DNA of 64,000 nt from Zygaena filipendulae (lineage: Eukaryota > Arthropoda > Insecta > Lepidoptera > Zygaenidae): positions 5,347,001 to 5,411,000 of the forward strand of contig OU015652.1 of the NCBI GenBank assembly GCA_907165275.2, read 5' to 3'. The notes beneath the pieces were generated by a model that saw only the letters and a program-made list of their open reading frames with translations, did no database searches and was not told the origin of the DNA. Shown piece by piece: positions 12,311-26,200 of the stretch (positions are counted from its first letter, which is position 1; every line of letters begins with the position of its first letter). A program made the position numbers and the translations under genes.

Positions 12311-13560
12311 TTAATTTTTACACCTCGGAAACATGCCTTTGGCGTCTGTTTTTCATATGCTAACGATGTTATATTATAATAAGAAGTAGGAACTAAGAAA
12401 TAAGAACTAATAATACCTAACTATAGAATAATTATGTACAGTATGGCCTATATGTAATGTAATTATATATAGGTACACTTCAAAATCGGACTTGGGGTGT
12501 CCATAACAAACCACCACTACTTTGTGTGGGGTAGGTATAGTATTATATTATCTGTGGTGTGGATAAGTATCGAACGCTCATACCTAAGTTTTATGTACGA
12601 ACTGGTTTTCGTTGTAGGCAATTTTTATTATTCCACCAAACCGCAATCCGCATGCTACACTTTCCGCGATAAATAACGGGCGAATAACTTTTTTAACTCT
12701 TTATATCAAGATCGCACATTTTATAACAACAATCGTGTTAAATAAAGAAGGCAGTTATACCAAATTTAACCGTAACAAAAATGGGGCTAGTATAATAATC
12801 ACACGCAAATGAAACAATGCCAGCCGCAATGTCGATCTCTATTATTCTGACTCGTGTTAAAGTGATTCGTAGGTCTACTCTATTATTATTATATAAATAC
12901 AATACTGTATGCACTAAAATTTAAGAATTGCAACTCATTGACGTATCTATTCGTTAATGACGACCACTAAAAGTTTTGTAAAAGTATAGGATGTATAAGT
13001 ACGTATTTATTTTTACATCATTAATTAGGTCACCTAAATAATTTAGGACAGTCCTCATTAAACAAAAGACCATTTTTGTAATTATACTGTGTTTTAATTT
13101 GATTCGAAAATTGAAAAATTTATTGTATGTACCAGGCTATCAACAATAACACGACGGCTCTACCTCTACCTTACTGAATAATTTCGTGTTTCATATCCTG
13201 AATAACTAAAAAGGTAGCGGACTCGGGCTTGTACGTTCCCCGGATCTGTATATAAAATATTCATCGTTTCATATTATGTATCTTCCAATTCAAATTATAA
13301 TGTTCTCTACCTTTGTAAAATATAGTAGGCACTTGCTTTAAAGTTGTGTTACCTTTGTAGTTTCACCGCATTATATAGTTAAGAGGTTATAAGTATATAA
13401 AAAACCGTTCTTAAATGTCTAAGAAATTATTAAAATTATATAATATATAATCCACTTCACAACACACAGATCTACTTGATCCCACACTAAGCTGTAAGCT
13501 TGTATCGTGGAAACCAAGCATACGTGGTATATACTACACATATTATTACATATATATTAT
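12311..13560. other. Non-coding stretch, nothing recognised
   Basis: AT-rich; no exon, RNA gene or clear repeat. Confidence 0.45.
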
Positions 13561-13697
13561 ACTATAGATATATATATACACACCCAGACTGGAAAATGGA
13601 ACCCTGTGTTCATCACACAAAGTCCACCCCCACCGGGAATCGAACCCGGAACCCCTTGATTAGCGGGCAGGCATGGTGACCAATGCGCCAATCGGGA
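13561..13697 (-). mobile_element. tRNA-derived SINE
   Basis: Read on the minus strand it begins with an A-box-like TGGCGCATTGG (13,680-13,690) and a B-box GGTTCGATTCCC (13,633-13,645) at tRNA-like spacing, so it carries an internal RNA polymerase III promoter. It continues into a non-tRNA body (ACTTTGTGTGATGAACAC) and ends in a (TA)n-rich tail at 13,540-13,580. The tRNA-like part does not fold into a usable tRNA by eye, so a SINE is preferred to a tRNA gene. Confidence 0.6.
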
Positions 13698-14214
13698 ATT
13701 TAATATACGATTATGAAAATAATTGTAGGTGATATTCTGATCAAAGCCGAAAAACGATTAAAGTATAGATAATCTCTATTTGTAATCACAGACAGATTTA
13801 AATTTAAATTTTCACCAATGTTACCAATAAGTAAAGTTATAATTACACTCGGTTAAAAAGTGTAATATAATGTTTTTTGGCATTTTTTCGTCTTTTGTCA
13901 CGAGCGTAAGGGAGAGAAAATTTTCTTTCGGTCAGTCACATAATGCGCACTGTCTTTTCACGGTTCAATTCTTTTTCGACATAGCCTCTTAACTACGTTG
14001 AGTCTAAAAGAGGATAATGTTAGATAATACTAGTTGTAGTTTAAACTACACAGGACATCCTCATATAAACGCGAAGACACGCTCTAACAAGGATTGTCAC
14101 AGCAATTTTCAAGTATGACATAATACCCCTTATTACCTTCTTCGGTTCTAATATTTACATTATTTATTTGTAACTACACCAAATACAAGTTGAGTATGTA
14201 ATTTTATGTTCCAG
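13698..14214. other. Upstream of the first recognised exon
   Basis: No supported exon. The interval presumably belongs to the intron or flank upstream of the exon at 14,215. Confidence 0.4.
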
Positions 14215-17200
14215 GGTGTGCAAGCTAAGAAAAACGAGTCCCTGATCGGTGCGAGTTGTAGAAAAACCTCCGACTGCACCGTCTCGCATGCGAGATGCGA
14301 AAGAGGCGTGTGCAGCTGCGAGCCATACTACGCACGGGTGGACGACTCTACGTGTTTGGAGTGTAAGTACGATAGGATCCATAGAAATATTTAACACTAG
14401 TTGTACCCTGCGGTTTCACTCGCGTTAATTTCAGAGTTCCCGCGGGAATTCCGTGATAAAAAGTACCCTATGTGTTAATCTGATGTATAAGGTATATTAT
14501 TGTAAAGTTTCATCCATCCATGCAGTAGCTTTTGCGTGAAAGAGTAACAAACATCCATCCACCCATCTATCCATCCATCCATTTATTCATCCATACATAG
14601 ATACTTACAAACTTTCGCGTTTATATTATTTAGTAGGATAGAGAGTTAGTTTCATTCAAAATTCCGTATGAAATCGAAGCGCACAACCGATTGATGTGTG
14701 CGTGGAACGGCACGCAATCACGTTCGCGCTGAGATACGTAGTAAGCTGGTTCCACCACCTATGCAATTACAACACTATGCGTGCACTGACTGTGGTCCTA
14801 TGAATATGAATTCTATGGATCGATCGTAGTGAAAGGTATACGTTTCATAGATTTCTCTGCGCTTCCAAGCCCAAAAATAATCCTTCTAAGCCCTATATTA
14901 TTGCCTTTCTAAACGCTCTCATTTGTAATCTATGATACTTAAATAAAATGAGATTGGTTCGGTTCGTGTAATCATTGCAGATGCTCAGATTGCGGTTAAT
15001 TTTGTGGTTGGACAAATAACTTTCGCTGAAATCAGACGGCATACAGTTAGGGTTGCCACCTTTTTTTGGAAAAATAGATAAGATAGATAGATAGATAACT
15101 CTTTATTGCACACCAAACTAAAAAAAAGTGTTTACAAATTTTCCTACATTCAACTTAAAGGTATACAAAAGGCGGCCTTATCGCTTAAAGCGATCTCTTC
15201 CAGGCAACCTTTGAGTGGACAGATCCATAAGAGAGAGGAAATTAGATAGGTGTTTACATAATATATTAGATAGGAAAATGCAACTAGTATAAAATACATA
15301 ATGTGATTACATGCAATATATTATATATCAACAGCATACGCAACTAAAATAAAAATAAATATTAATTAATACGTTACATACATAGATACATAAATACGCA
15401 CTCACATATACATACATACATATAGTATTTTCCCGAAAAAAGATACAAAAATATAGTACTTTTGGGAAATGCAGGAAAAAAAATAGTACATACATAATAT
15501 TATGTATTTTAAATCATTATATTGTATCGGGCAGCATTAATTTACAAATTATTGCTAGATTGACAGTTGACATTTTGTTGTTGTTCGTTCTGAAATTCTG
15601 AAGTTTGCGCTGTGGGTACGTTCCAGTAATATTAAAAAGCGCGACAGTTTAATTAGGGATAAAATATAGTATTTTTTGTACTATATTATTTTTCTATAAT
15701 ATATAGTACCTACAGTTGACTAAAATATAGTACGATACTATATAATATAGTACGGGTCGCAACCCTACATAGAGTACCAAAGTTAAACCTACTGCTCAAA
15801 TCAAAATTTCGCTTTCCAATATAAGGTAATATGTACGTGTATATCGTATACCACCGGTAAGCGACGTGTCAATCATAACGTTTGCAGTACGCCACTAACA
15901 ATGATCATTACCCGCTTTAACTCCATAATTTCATTGTGTCCGTATACGTGGGTACGGTAATATGCCGAATATTCAATAACAATAACGAGTAATGACGAGC
16001 TTTATACTATTGAAAGAAGAGTCAACCTTTCACTAAAATAGTTTTCGTTTTAACGTTAGAAATATTCACTACTCAGGGTCATGTTGAGAAGGGTTAACAA
16101 CCAAAATCAAGATCTATAGGTACCTTGATCAAGAAAAGTCGACGAGCTCCCCAGGGTATATTAGAGAAAGAAGACTCTTATCTACTGAATGGTAGAGACT
16201 TTTTTTTAAAACGTTAGAGATATTACTTTCAATAGTATCTATTATTTTATAGTACCCACTAGGTATCAAATATACAAACCCAAGATTTTGAAAAGATTAA
16301 CTTTATGCACCTGAATCCGACTAGATCATTATGGAGTGTCGACGAGCTTAATTAGAAAAAGAAGACTCTACCAGAGTATTAATTTACCTAGTAATACTTA
16401 GTATTAGGTACCACAAACAGATCGAGGAATTTAGGAGAAGAGTACCCACTCACCAGGATCCAACTGGCTCAAGAAGAATAGGTATCTACGTACTTAACAA
16501 TAATTACAAGAAAGAATAAATTACCTTGTAAAGAATTAATTGTAGCGAAAGGCATACCTATAAGAAACGCAAAAAATAATTAGAAGACCCTTACACCAAC
16601 TTTTAGTTAGTATAACTAATAATATAGTTATAATTTTTAAGTTGAGTCCTAAGCAATCCATCTCAGTCAGGTAGAAAATCCTAGAGTTAATCCTGACGTT
16701 TACCGGACATTGTGCGAACATACCTACAAAATACAAATAAAATAATAATATAACAAATAATTTATTTTTTTTGTCCAAAAAACATATTATTAAAAACGTA
16801 AAAAAAAGTTTAGTGCTTACCTACTTATTTCGAATCGTGATCGATCAATTTCACGATTGGTCTTTTCAACGACCGACTAGCATTTTTTATTATATTATCG
16901 CAATAAATCACTTGATAAAAAAATATATTTGAATTCAGCTACATTTTTGCTATATTTTTTTTTTTATAATTCAGGCTGTTCTTTCTTTGTAATTTAATTT
17001 AAATGTACTATGAGGTTTTCAGGGGTTTCTATGGGTTCTTGTGGCCAGAAATAAATGTTATAATTATTAATGACCAGTGTCAAATTCGTAATGTAACCCT
17101 ACCAACGCTCTGGTAGGGGTAGGATTATATTAATAGGTACTTTGACGTATTTGATAATCAGGTTCCGACCAGCGGGGTTGGTCAAGTTGATATTCTACAA

Positions 17201-20200
17201 TCGTTAACGCATAGAAAACATAAGTAACGAATCGTCATGTCACTTGGTCAGTCAATTAAAACTCTAGTTTTCAAGTGGTCACGTAAAGCTAGAGTTTTGA
17301 TTGACTCACCAATGTTTTCTATTCTAGTTTTCTATGCGTTAACGATTGTAGAATGTCAACTTGGCTAACCCCGCTGATCTTCAAATAACGCGTATACAAC
17401 TACACATTTTTGCTGTCCACAATTTATTGATAGGTTGGTACTAAAGTAAGTAAAAGCTCATATTCATATAGGTACCTACAGTATGCCAGAATCAAAATAT
17501 TCAGGCTCTCTACTTAGGTACGATTAGAATTAGGTGTTACACTGCACTCTCCAAATAAGCTCTTAAGAGCAAGTCTAGACTTTATAGACTAAACATTAAA
17601 TGTTCGCAAATTTTACATCTATTGTATTTTTAAATACTTAGGTACCTATCTTTAAACTTTATAAGTATCTTGGACACAAATGAACAACGGTAAATAATTC
17701 AATTTTTGTCTCAGTAATCCCACGCTGGTTAAACTTTCTTTTTTCAATGTTTTTCCACAAAAATACAAGACCAAATCGAGCAAGTGGAACATGATCCGTT
17801 TGCAATAACGGTTCTTTTTTGCGGAATATCACATGTTTATTACACTTGAGAATATACTATTTATAGTAAATACAATATGTTACAAATTACACTGTCCTAT
17901 AATGTTTTTGACAACATGTACCTTGCTTGCTTAGACATACCTACTTAATTGATTTTAGTTTATAGATTCTTTGCCGTCAGCAAAGCTTATTGCCGTCTGA
18001 AATTACTTATTCGGCTTTGCTACAAGCTGTTCCCCACGGTTTCACCAGGACGAATTATGGGATTTCCTCAGGAGCCCTTTGTATCATCCGGATGGAAAGT
18101 AACATTACTTGCTTTATAATATTAGTAGAACTATAAACCACACATTAAGCACTAGCTATCCCCCGCGGTTTCACCCGCAGTAATTTTGGAGTTCCGGTGG
18201 GAATTCTGGGATAAAAAGTACCCTATGTCTTTCTCTGTAGGTACTCCTGACAACGTGTAGGTATGCAAAATTTCATAATGATCGGTTAAGCCGTTGAGGC
18301 GTGAAATTTTAACAGACAGACAGAGTTACTTTCGCATTTATAATATTAACTAGCTGTGCCCCGCGATTTCACCCGCGTGAGTTTTGGGATAAGAAACCTT
18401 TGCGGACGCAGGCAGAACAACCCGTCAAAGATTCATCACAATCGGACCAATGGTTTCAAAGCGCATAGAGGACAGACATTCAAACATTCATTTTTATTTG
18501 TAAAGAAGAAGATAAGGATAGGGATGATGTTGAAAATAAAATAACACATCTCGTCTACCTACATTGTGTATTAAAATTTACGGGTAGGTACATATACTAT
18601 AGGTAACACCCGTAAATTTTATCATACAATTAAAATATTATAATGAGGAACTGGATAGTATAGCGGATCTGGTGTGTAGGTAACACATTATGAACCTGTA
18701 GGAAAGCCAAGCGACCAGTCGAACAACATTTCTGCCGGGATGATGACTAGACGACAAGAACCCAACTGCTTTGCGAAACTGTTCACAACCACCATAGATT
18801 CTTACGTTAGTATAAAAAGAAATTGTACAAAAACAATCACCCAACACGACAAAACCCATACCCAAAAATAGACGAGTTTACAAGCAATAAATAAAGCAGA
18901 AGGAAGTGCCAATAAAATGCCCAAATATATAACATGATACCTATATGACGAAATGACATATTTATGTTGTATACAGTTATAGAATAGCAGATTTTTGTTA
19001 ATATTCGCCTAAATCAAAGTAAAACAACTTAATTTATGGTGGCATACTTACTCTAAATGCATATATTAGTTTAGTTATAGGTAGATCTACTAGATAATTT
19101 GATACACCAAGAATTTGTTCTCTATCACTACTCTTGAATATATTTGCCAAGAGGCTTTTAAATTTATCTAACGATACGTAAAATAAGTTTATGATTGTTT
19201 GTTACGCTTTCAAAGCTTAATTACTAAATCGATCGTTATGAAATTTTGCATACACGTTGTCAGGAGTACAAAGAAAGACATAGACAGAATTTTTTAACGA
19301 AACGAACGAATAAGCTCACATTAATAGTTTAGATTTAGATGTCAGTTATAATGAAGGCGCATAAATCGGATTTCAAGCAATTACCGCGAACTATACGTAG
19401 GTATACATGTGAAGCAATAATAATTTTGAAGGGGCTAAACAAAACTAGACCATACACAGGCTTTCAACTGGACAGCTTAACCTTGCTCGTGGTCAGTGTG
19501 CCAAGCGTGAGCAATCGTCAACGATACGAATATGAGAGAATAACTGAAAACAAACCGTTTGATGGGACCTGCCGCAGACGGCTGCAGCGAATTCGAGAAT
19601 TATTGATAGAACAAAAACATATAAAGAAGTACTTATTAAATTAATATAGGTGGTCATAACAGTCGCCTTTGTATGAAGATACCACGTAATAAATTCATAT
19701 TACGACCCTAAAGCTTCGCATGTGTCTAAGGCGTTTATTTTTGTGGAACCAATTTAAATAAAGTCGTTGATCATCACGAGAGCGGCCGCGATGCAAGCTT
19801 TCGATGCGCCCGCGCCGCCTCGGTGCATGTCGTCCGGTTAGCGATCAGAATGAATTGATTACCAGCTAACCTATTAAATTTTTCCTTCAAACAAATGATT
19901 ACTTACCTACTACATTTATTTTAAAAATGGTTACAGATCCATCTATTAGTTAGGCCTTTTAAATATTTACAATGAAAAACAAGGTAATAGCAACATACCT
20001 AATAAGCTAATGATAAAGCCATTTTATGTATCTATACATAAAGTCATTTAACAATACTACTATTATTATAGTAATTTTACACTACACTTATTTTACTCTC
20101 AGCCTACATAATGGGTGACAAATAACAACATAATTTATGTATGTATTGTACCTATAGTTAGTTTTTCAAGCACAATTACTCCACAAGCAAGTATGACGGT

Positions 20201-23200
20201 AGTTTGACGGTTTCTCCCTTTGTATAAAATAAATAGAAAAAACACTTCTCTATTACCCTAGATATATATCATTCATATCATGAAGCGACAATTATTAAAC
20301 AACATGTTACTGTATGATCATTATTATAATATTATCTGGGCGACCGAGCTTCGCTCGTAGCGCCATCTGTTGTTAATTAGTAAAACAATACCATACACTC
20401 GTTTTTCAATTTTCATTGCCTGAAAACATGGATAAAACGACGTTTTCTAAAAATGAAGCCTAACTGGATCGATTAATCGCTCCTTAAACCCCCTAGGGGC
20501 ATACTAGGTAAACGTGAAAATCGTTGGAGTCTTACCGCCGCACTCAGAGTCGACTTTAATGATTACTTAGTTAAGTATAGATTTTTAAAACAAAATTGCC
20601 GCACTCAGAAAAGTTTAATAAATTAATGTTTATTGGCAAAGTTTAATAAATTAATGTTTATTGGCATTTAACTAATTAAGTTACATCTCATTAAATGCTA
20701 ATTGACATTAATTTACTGAACGTCTCTGATTGCGGCAGTTTTGTTTTAAAAATCTATACTTAACTAAGTAATCATTAAAGTCGACTCTGAGTGCGGCGGT
20801 TAAAGATAGTAAACAGATAGATTTCGATTGCTGTACCTACACCTGCAGGGTAATTTTTATATGTTGTTTCAAATAAAGTTTTTTTCATTTCAAATCAATT
20901 ATATTTTGTTTCTAAACTATAGATAATGATTATGATTCATTTTGTCTGATTATGTAGGAAAAGAAATAGTTATATCTACATATATAATGCGTGATTTAAA
21001 ATTATTATAATAAATTATCTAACACTAACGAATCTGTGAATAAAAATTCTAATCCCGGCCAACTGCATTGCACTGCACATAAAAAATGTTGATCAACTTC
21101 GAAATTTATCTAACAAAACCGAAATCATGATCAATACTGACAAAAAGAAACAAAAAAATCATGCAACATGATTTGATAGTTAGGTAAAAATACATATTTA
21201 AGCCTTGCAAGGTGCTATGCTCTTACCTTGTTCTAGTCAATATACTTACATATCTATCACAGAGTGTTTGTAATGGAACTACGAAACGCCTTGACCGATT
21301 TTTATGAAATTTTTTGTGTATTTTTGGTAGGTCTGACAAATAGGTCGTAGGATATTTTTATACCCCTAGGTGATAAGGGTGGCTACTAGATTTTTTTTTG
21401 GCCCAAATATTTATTTTATTTATTTAAAGAACTTTATTGCATATTTATGTACAAAAGGCGGACTTAATGCCTAAGGCATTCTCTACCAGTCAACCTTATG
21501 GCTAGGGGATAGTTTTTCTTTGGCATTCCTACGGAAATTCCGAAAACTCACGCGGGTTTCAAACAATACTGCGGGTGGAACCGCGGGGGACAGCTAGTAT
21601 AGTAAGTTCAGAAATGTTTTTACGCTTAGACCCAAACGGTTTGGTCTACTACGGTCTAAAAAAAAATTCAAAAGTAGCAAATTTTAACATTCGATGTGGT
21701 TTAATCACGTTTATAATTCGATATTCGTCGCTTTGAAGAAAACCACTGGCCGCTCGCGCTGGTACATCTGGGGGCACGGCAGTGCCCCCGCCAAGTCGAG
21801 CAACAAAAGCGGCACGGCCGTACTATCCTTTTCTCGAAGCAATTCAGGCCATTTTCGACCCCCTATAACTTCGTTGTGGATAAAACTAGAAGCCTGAATT
21901 TTTAGTAAACAAGCAGGTATTGTATAAAGACGGTATAATTTAAATTTCATTCGATTTGAACCAGTAGTTTAAGAATTATAACTAGTCAAAGTTTCTTAAT
22001 TTAGTAGGTCACTCACTCACTCACTCACTGACCGATCATCAAAACTCTAAGGCACTTCTAGCAGACATAGAAGTTTGAAATTTAGAATACAATTAGTGTT
22101 TATTGTATAAATCAAGGAAAAATTAAAATATTTTGCAATTTCGGTCCAGTTTTCTAGATACACCAACTGCATAAATAACTTTGTAATCCCATATAAATGT
22201 ATGGAATTACAAAGTTATATATGCAGTTATATGTACCAACTGCACAACTGTTCCCCGCGGTTTCACCCGCGTTAATTTCGGAGATCCCGCGGGAATTCAG
22301 AGATGCAAAGTAGTTAGTACCGTATATCCCTAGGTTTTCTTTACCCCTGACAACGTGCATGCAAAATTTCATGAGATTTCACCAGCGTTAATTTCGGAGA
22401 TCCTTCGGGAATTCCGAGATAAAATTACCCTAATCTGAATGCTCCAACGATTTTCATGAAATTTTGTATACAGGGGATTTCGGGGGCCATAAATCGATCT
22501 AGCTAGGATTTATTTCTGGAATTCCCGCGCGAACTCTGATATCAACGCGGGTGAATTAATTATTGCATACTACACGATGTCAAGGATACAGAAAAGGTCA
22601 TAGGGTAGTACTTTTATCTCAGAATACCCGCGGGATCTCCGAAATTAACGTGGGTTAAACCGCGGGGAACAGCTATTTAAGCCCAGATATTAATAAATAA
22701 TAATAATAAGTGTAGCTAGTTACCTACCTAGATATAAAGTGTAGATACATAGTTACCTAGACATAATTATGTTCAAAGGTACAATGGTCAACGGAATAAA
22801 AAAGCAAGAATGGGGCATGTGTTTATATTAACAATTTACAAAAAGAAATGAGATCCCATCAAAAACAAACTTGTAAAAAAGTCCCAAGTCTCGCAACTCA
22901 GTTCTTCTACAGTAAAAAGTTGTGAGATCAATGTAATACCAAGTCGGCTAATTTATTCAGTGCCTACTTAAGGGTCCTTCTGTCTTAAGTTATCATGTTA
23001 TAAGCTAATCTAATAACATTTTATAGTGACCATATCAAATTTAAAAATCTTTTATGTTTTAAATAGATTGATTGGCTTGGCGATCACGTGAAAACACAAT
23101 GTATCTCACAAGTAATACATATTATAATTAAATTAGATTGTTTAGAACCATAATTATGTATTACATGTGAGATATATTGTGTTTTCACGTGATCGCCAAG

Positions 23201-26200
23201 CCAATCAATCTATTTAAAACATAAAAGATTTTTAAATTTGATATGGTCTCTATAAAATGTTATTAGATTAGCTTATAACATGATAACTTAAGACAGAAGG
23301 ACCCTTAAGTAGGCACTGAATAAATTAGCCGACTTGGTATTACATTGATCTCACAACTTTTTACTGTAGAAGAACTGAGTTGCGAGACTTGGGACTTTTT
23401 TACAAGTTTGTTTTTGATGGGATACACTTAAATAATGCTTAACATAATTCTAAAGTCACGCACATTATCACGCTTTATTCACGGTAAACCTAATTTTATA
23501 AAGCCGAAACTTTTTTGTGATCTTCATATTTAGATTATCTAATGTTTCAAAAAAACATATCTGAATGGTAGACGCATTTAAAATAAATGTACTAAAAATG
23601 TATAACATCCCTTTTAGGTCAATTATTATATTAACTTACACTTTTACAACTTTTATATATATATATGGTATAGATCGTGTTTGATTAGTAGGTTACTGTT
23701 TCCAATCTATATTAAAATAGACAGCCTCAACTGTATTTTTGTTTAACAGGAACAAATTAACAAGCGTCAATTTTTATTTCACTGTCCATACATAATTATC
23801 ATTAATTATAATATAGTCATGCGGAACCCCTCGTTTGATCGTTAGCCGCCTTGACCATGTTTATTCGACTGTGTTGAACGCACATTAACAGTTCTATCAA
23901 ACATCTAACAATTTTCTTTAAAAAAAAAATGCATTCACATCCAATATATTATCATAGTGACAGCGTAAATGGTTACACCGTTAAACATTTGAAAGTTTAA
24001 ACATGCTGCAAAAACTATGATTACAGTAGATAGGTGTTAACGATACCGCTTCCTTGATTGTTGAATGTTATAAGTAGGTACTTATATACAAACCTACAAT
24101 TAAAGGTGTGTCTTTTCATTGTTATACTTACTTACATAGTACATACACTCATATAGGTTGTCGAACAGCATCTGTGCAAATCATAGGTAAGTTTTGCTGC
24201 AAAAGTGGATCGGATCAACGGTGAAAAAAATCGGCTCACTAACAACACGTTGATTGCGGTCGTGTCAGGTCTTGATCCTATGATCTGTTTGGCAGAAATA
24301 TAATAAGAAATTATAATTTTTTGCAGCTACTCTACTGGGATCTGAATGTGTGGTATCGGAGCAATGTACGATGAAAGTTGCATACAGTGCCTGCTTGGAT
24401 GGCGTGTGTAGATGCACGGACGGTCATCTCCAGTTCAGAAAACATACCTGTTTGTCCCGTAAGTACAAGTGATCTATATAATAATACTGTGTCTGTATAT
24501 ACCTACTTATAAATGAAGTTAAATATTCAGGAGAACTGAAATACCCAGAAGTGCAGTTTACTCATAACTTACAAAAATTTAGTGTAATAACTGCGGCTTA
24601 ACTTTCATTTTCAACGCTCAACGGTTGATCAACAACTCATACCAAATTAGCTGTGTCACGAACTATTGTAACTAGGCTGAATCGAACTGAGATAACGAAC
24701 CATACAGAAGAATTCTTTAAATCTGGAAGATGAAAGTGGAGATAAGCATTATTAAACATGGCAAAACATGTTTTGGTAACTATGTATAAGTGTAGCTGTA
24801 ACAATGCCGAATTTATACCTACTATATGATCCCACATTCAGAAAGACGTTAAATATAGGTACGGGGTGATCGAAATAGTGGCATCCAAAGCCAAAATATA
24901 TCTGAATAGCTTCTATATTTCGCAATTTTATTCAGGAACTCCTCGCATTGAGATGGAAGCGCACTATTCTCGTTTTTCAAGAACTTATTTACTCGCAACT
25001 ATATGCTATGCTACGCGTGAATTTCGGTACTTCCTTGGGAACTCTTTGTTTAGAATCAAAAAGTACCTAAACTACTATGTACTTCAGGAAAATGGGAGCT
25101 TTTGAACAATGACAGAAATTTCAAAATCGGTTGAGTAGTTCGAAAAATTACACCCTACAAACAGACTTTCCTCTTTAGAATATTAGCATAGGGGTCGGAA
25201 GGCATATTGTACCTAAGTATTATTCGTCGATTTACAAACGGTCGGCTTTTTATATATTTTGCATAGTGTAACAGGTTGAGGACAGAAATTATCGCTGTAC
25301 TTGCGAGCATACGTATTAGGTTATAGGTTCAGTTTTAACTTTGACTAGGTACAACAAAGATAAATGGTAGGTTTCGATTCCCAATGCTATCATCTACAAC
25401 TTATTTTTTGTCCTCAACATTATACAAAATTCCAGCCGAATAATACAATATGCTAAGACATAGACCACATTTTGCACAGGAACTCAAAGTAGCCTAATAA
25501 ATTCCATTTAACATCAGCTAATTAGCAGTGAAAGTCCTGTCAAAATCGGCCCAACCGTTTCGGAGATTCACCCGCGTGAGTTTCGGAATTCTCGCAGGAA
25601 CTCCAAACTTCTTTTATTCTTCTTCTCTTTACATTCTATCTATAACAAACACACCAAAAAAAGAATTGGCGCAATTGGTCCAGCCGGTCACGCGTGATGC
25701 CGTGATCAAGACAAATAGGGATTCATTTTTTTATTTATAGATATGGACAGATAGATAAGACGTCCATAATGAGTTAGGTGCATTACACAATGAGAAGCAA
25801 AAACGTCCTCACAAAAGGGGGAAAAGTTTTTATGGAACATTTTCGCGGGAACTCCGAAATTATCGCGGGTGAAACCGCGCGGGACAGCTAGTACGAAATA
25901 AAAGAGGGATTTAAAATGTGATACGAGTAATTTATCTTGACAGATAATAAGTAACAAAATAGCGTACATATTTAGGGCGGTTGTCGTATACCACATTAAA
26001 GATCTAGGTGACCTAAGTCATGAATTCGTTGGCAGATAAATTAGAAATAATAATACACGTCAATCAAATTGTTGCAACAATGTTAGGATACCGTTTGTAC
26101 TGCATAATAATGTGATACCAAAACGAAATATAACGCAGTCACCGTTTTTTTATGAGCTTACCTATAGAATAAAATATAATCTGTTCGTCATACTATTCCG

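Noticed and set aside
13625..13697. A tRNA gene on the minus strand
   Set aside because: Pol III boxes are present but the arms do not make a sound cloverleaf by eye, and a SINE body and tail follow.
19339..19644. A 101-codon open frame in the EB/LDLa intron
   Set aside because: No recognisable family, no codon bias and no flanking splice or promoter signals; likely chance.
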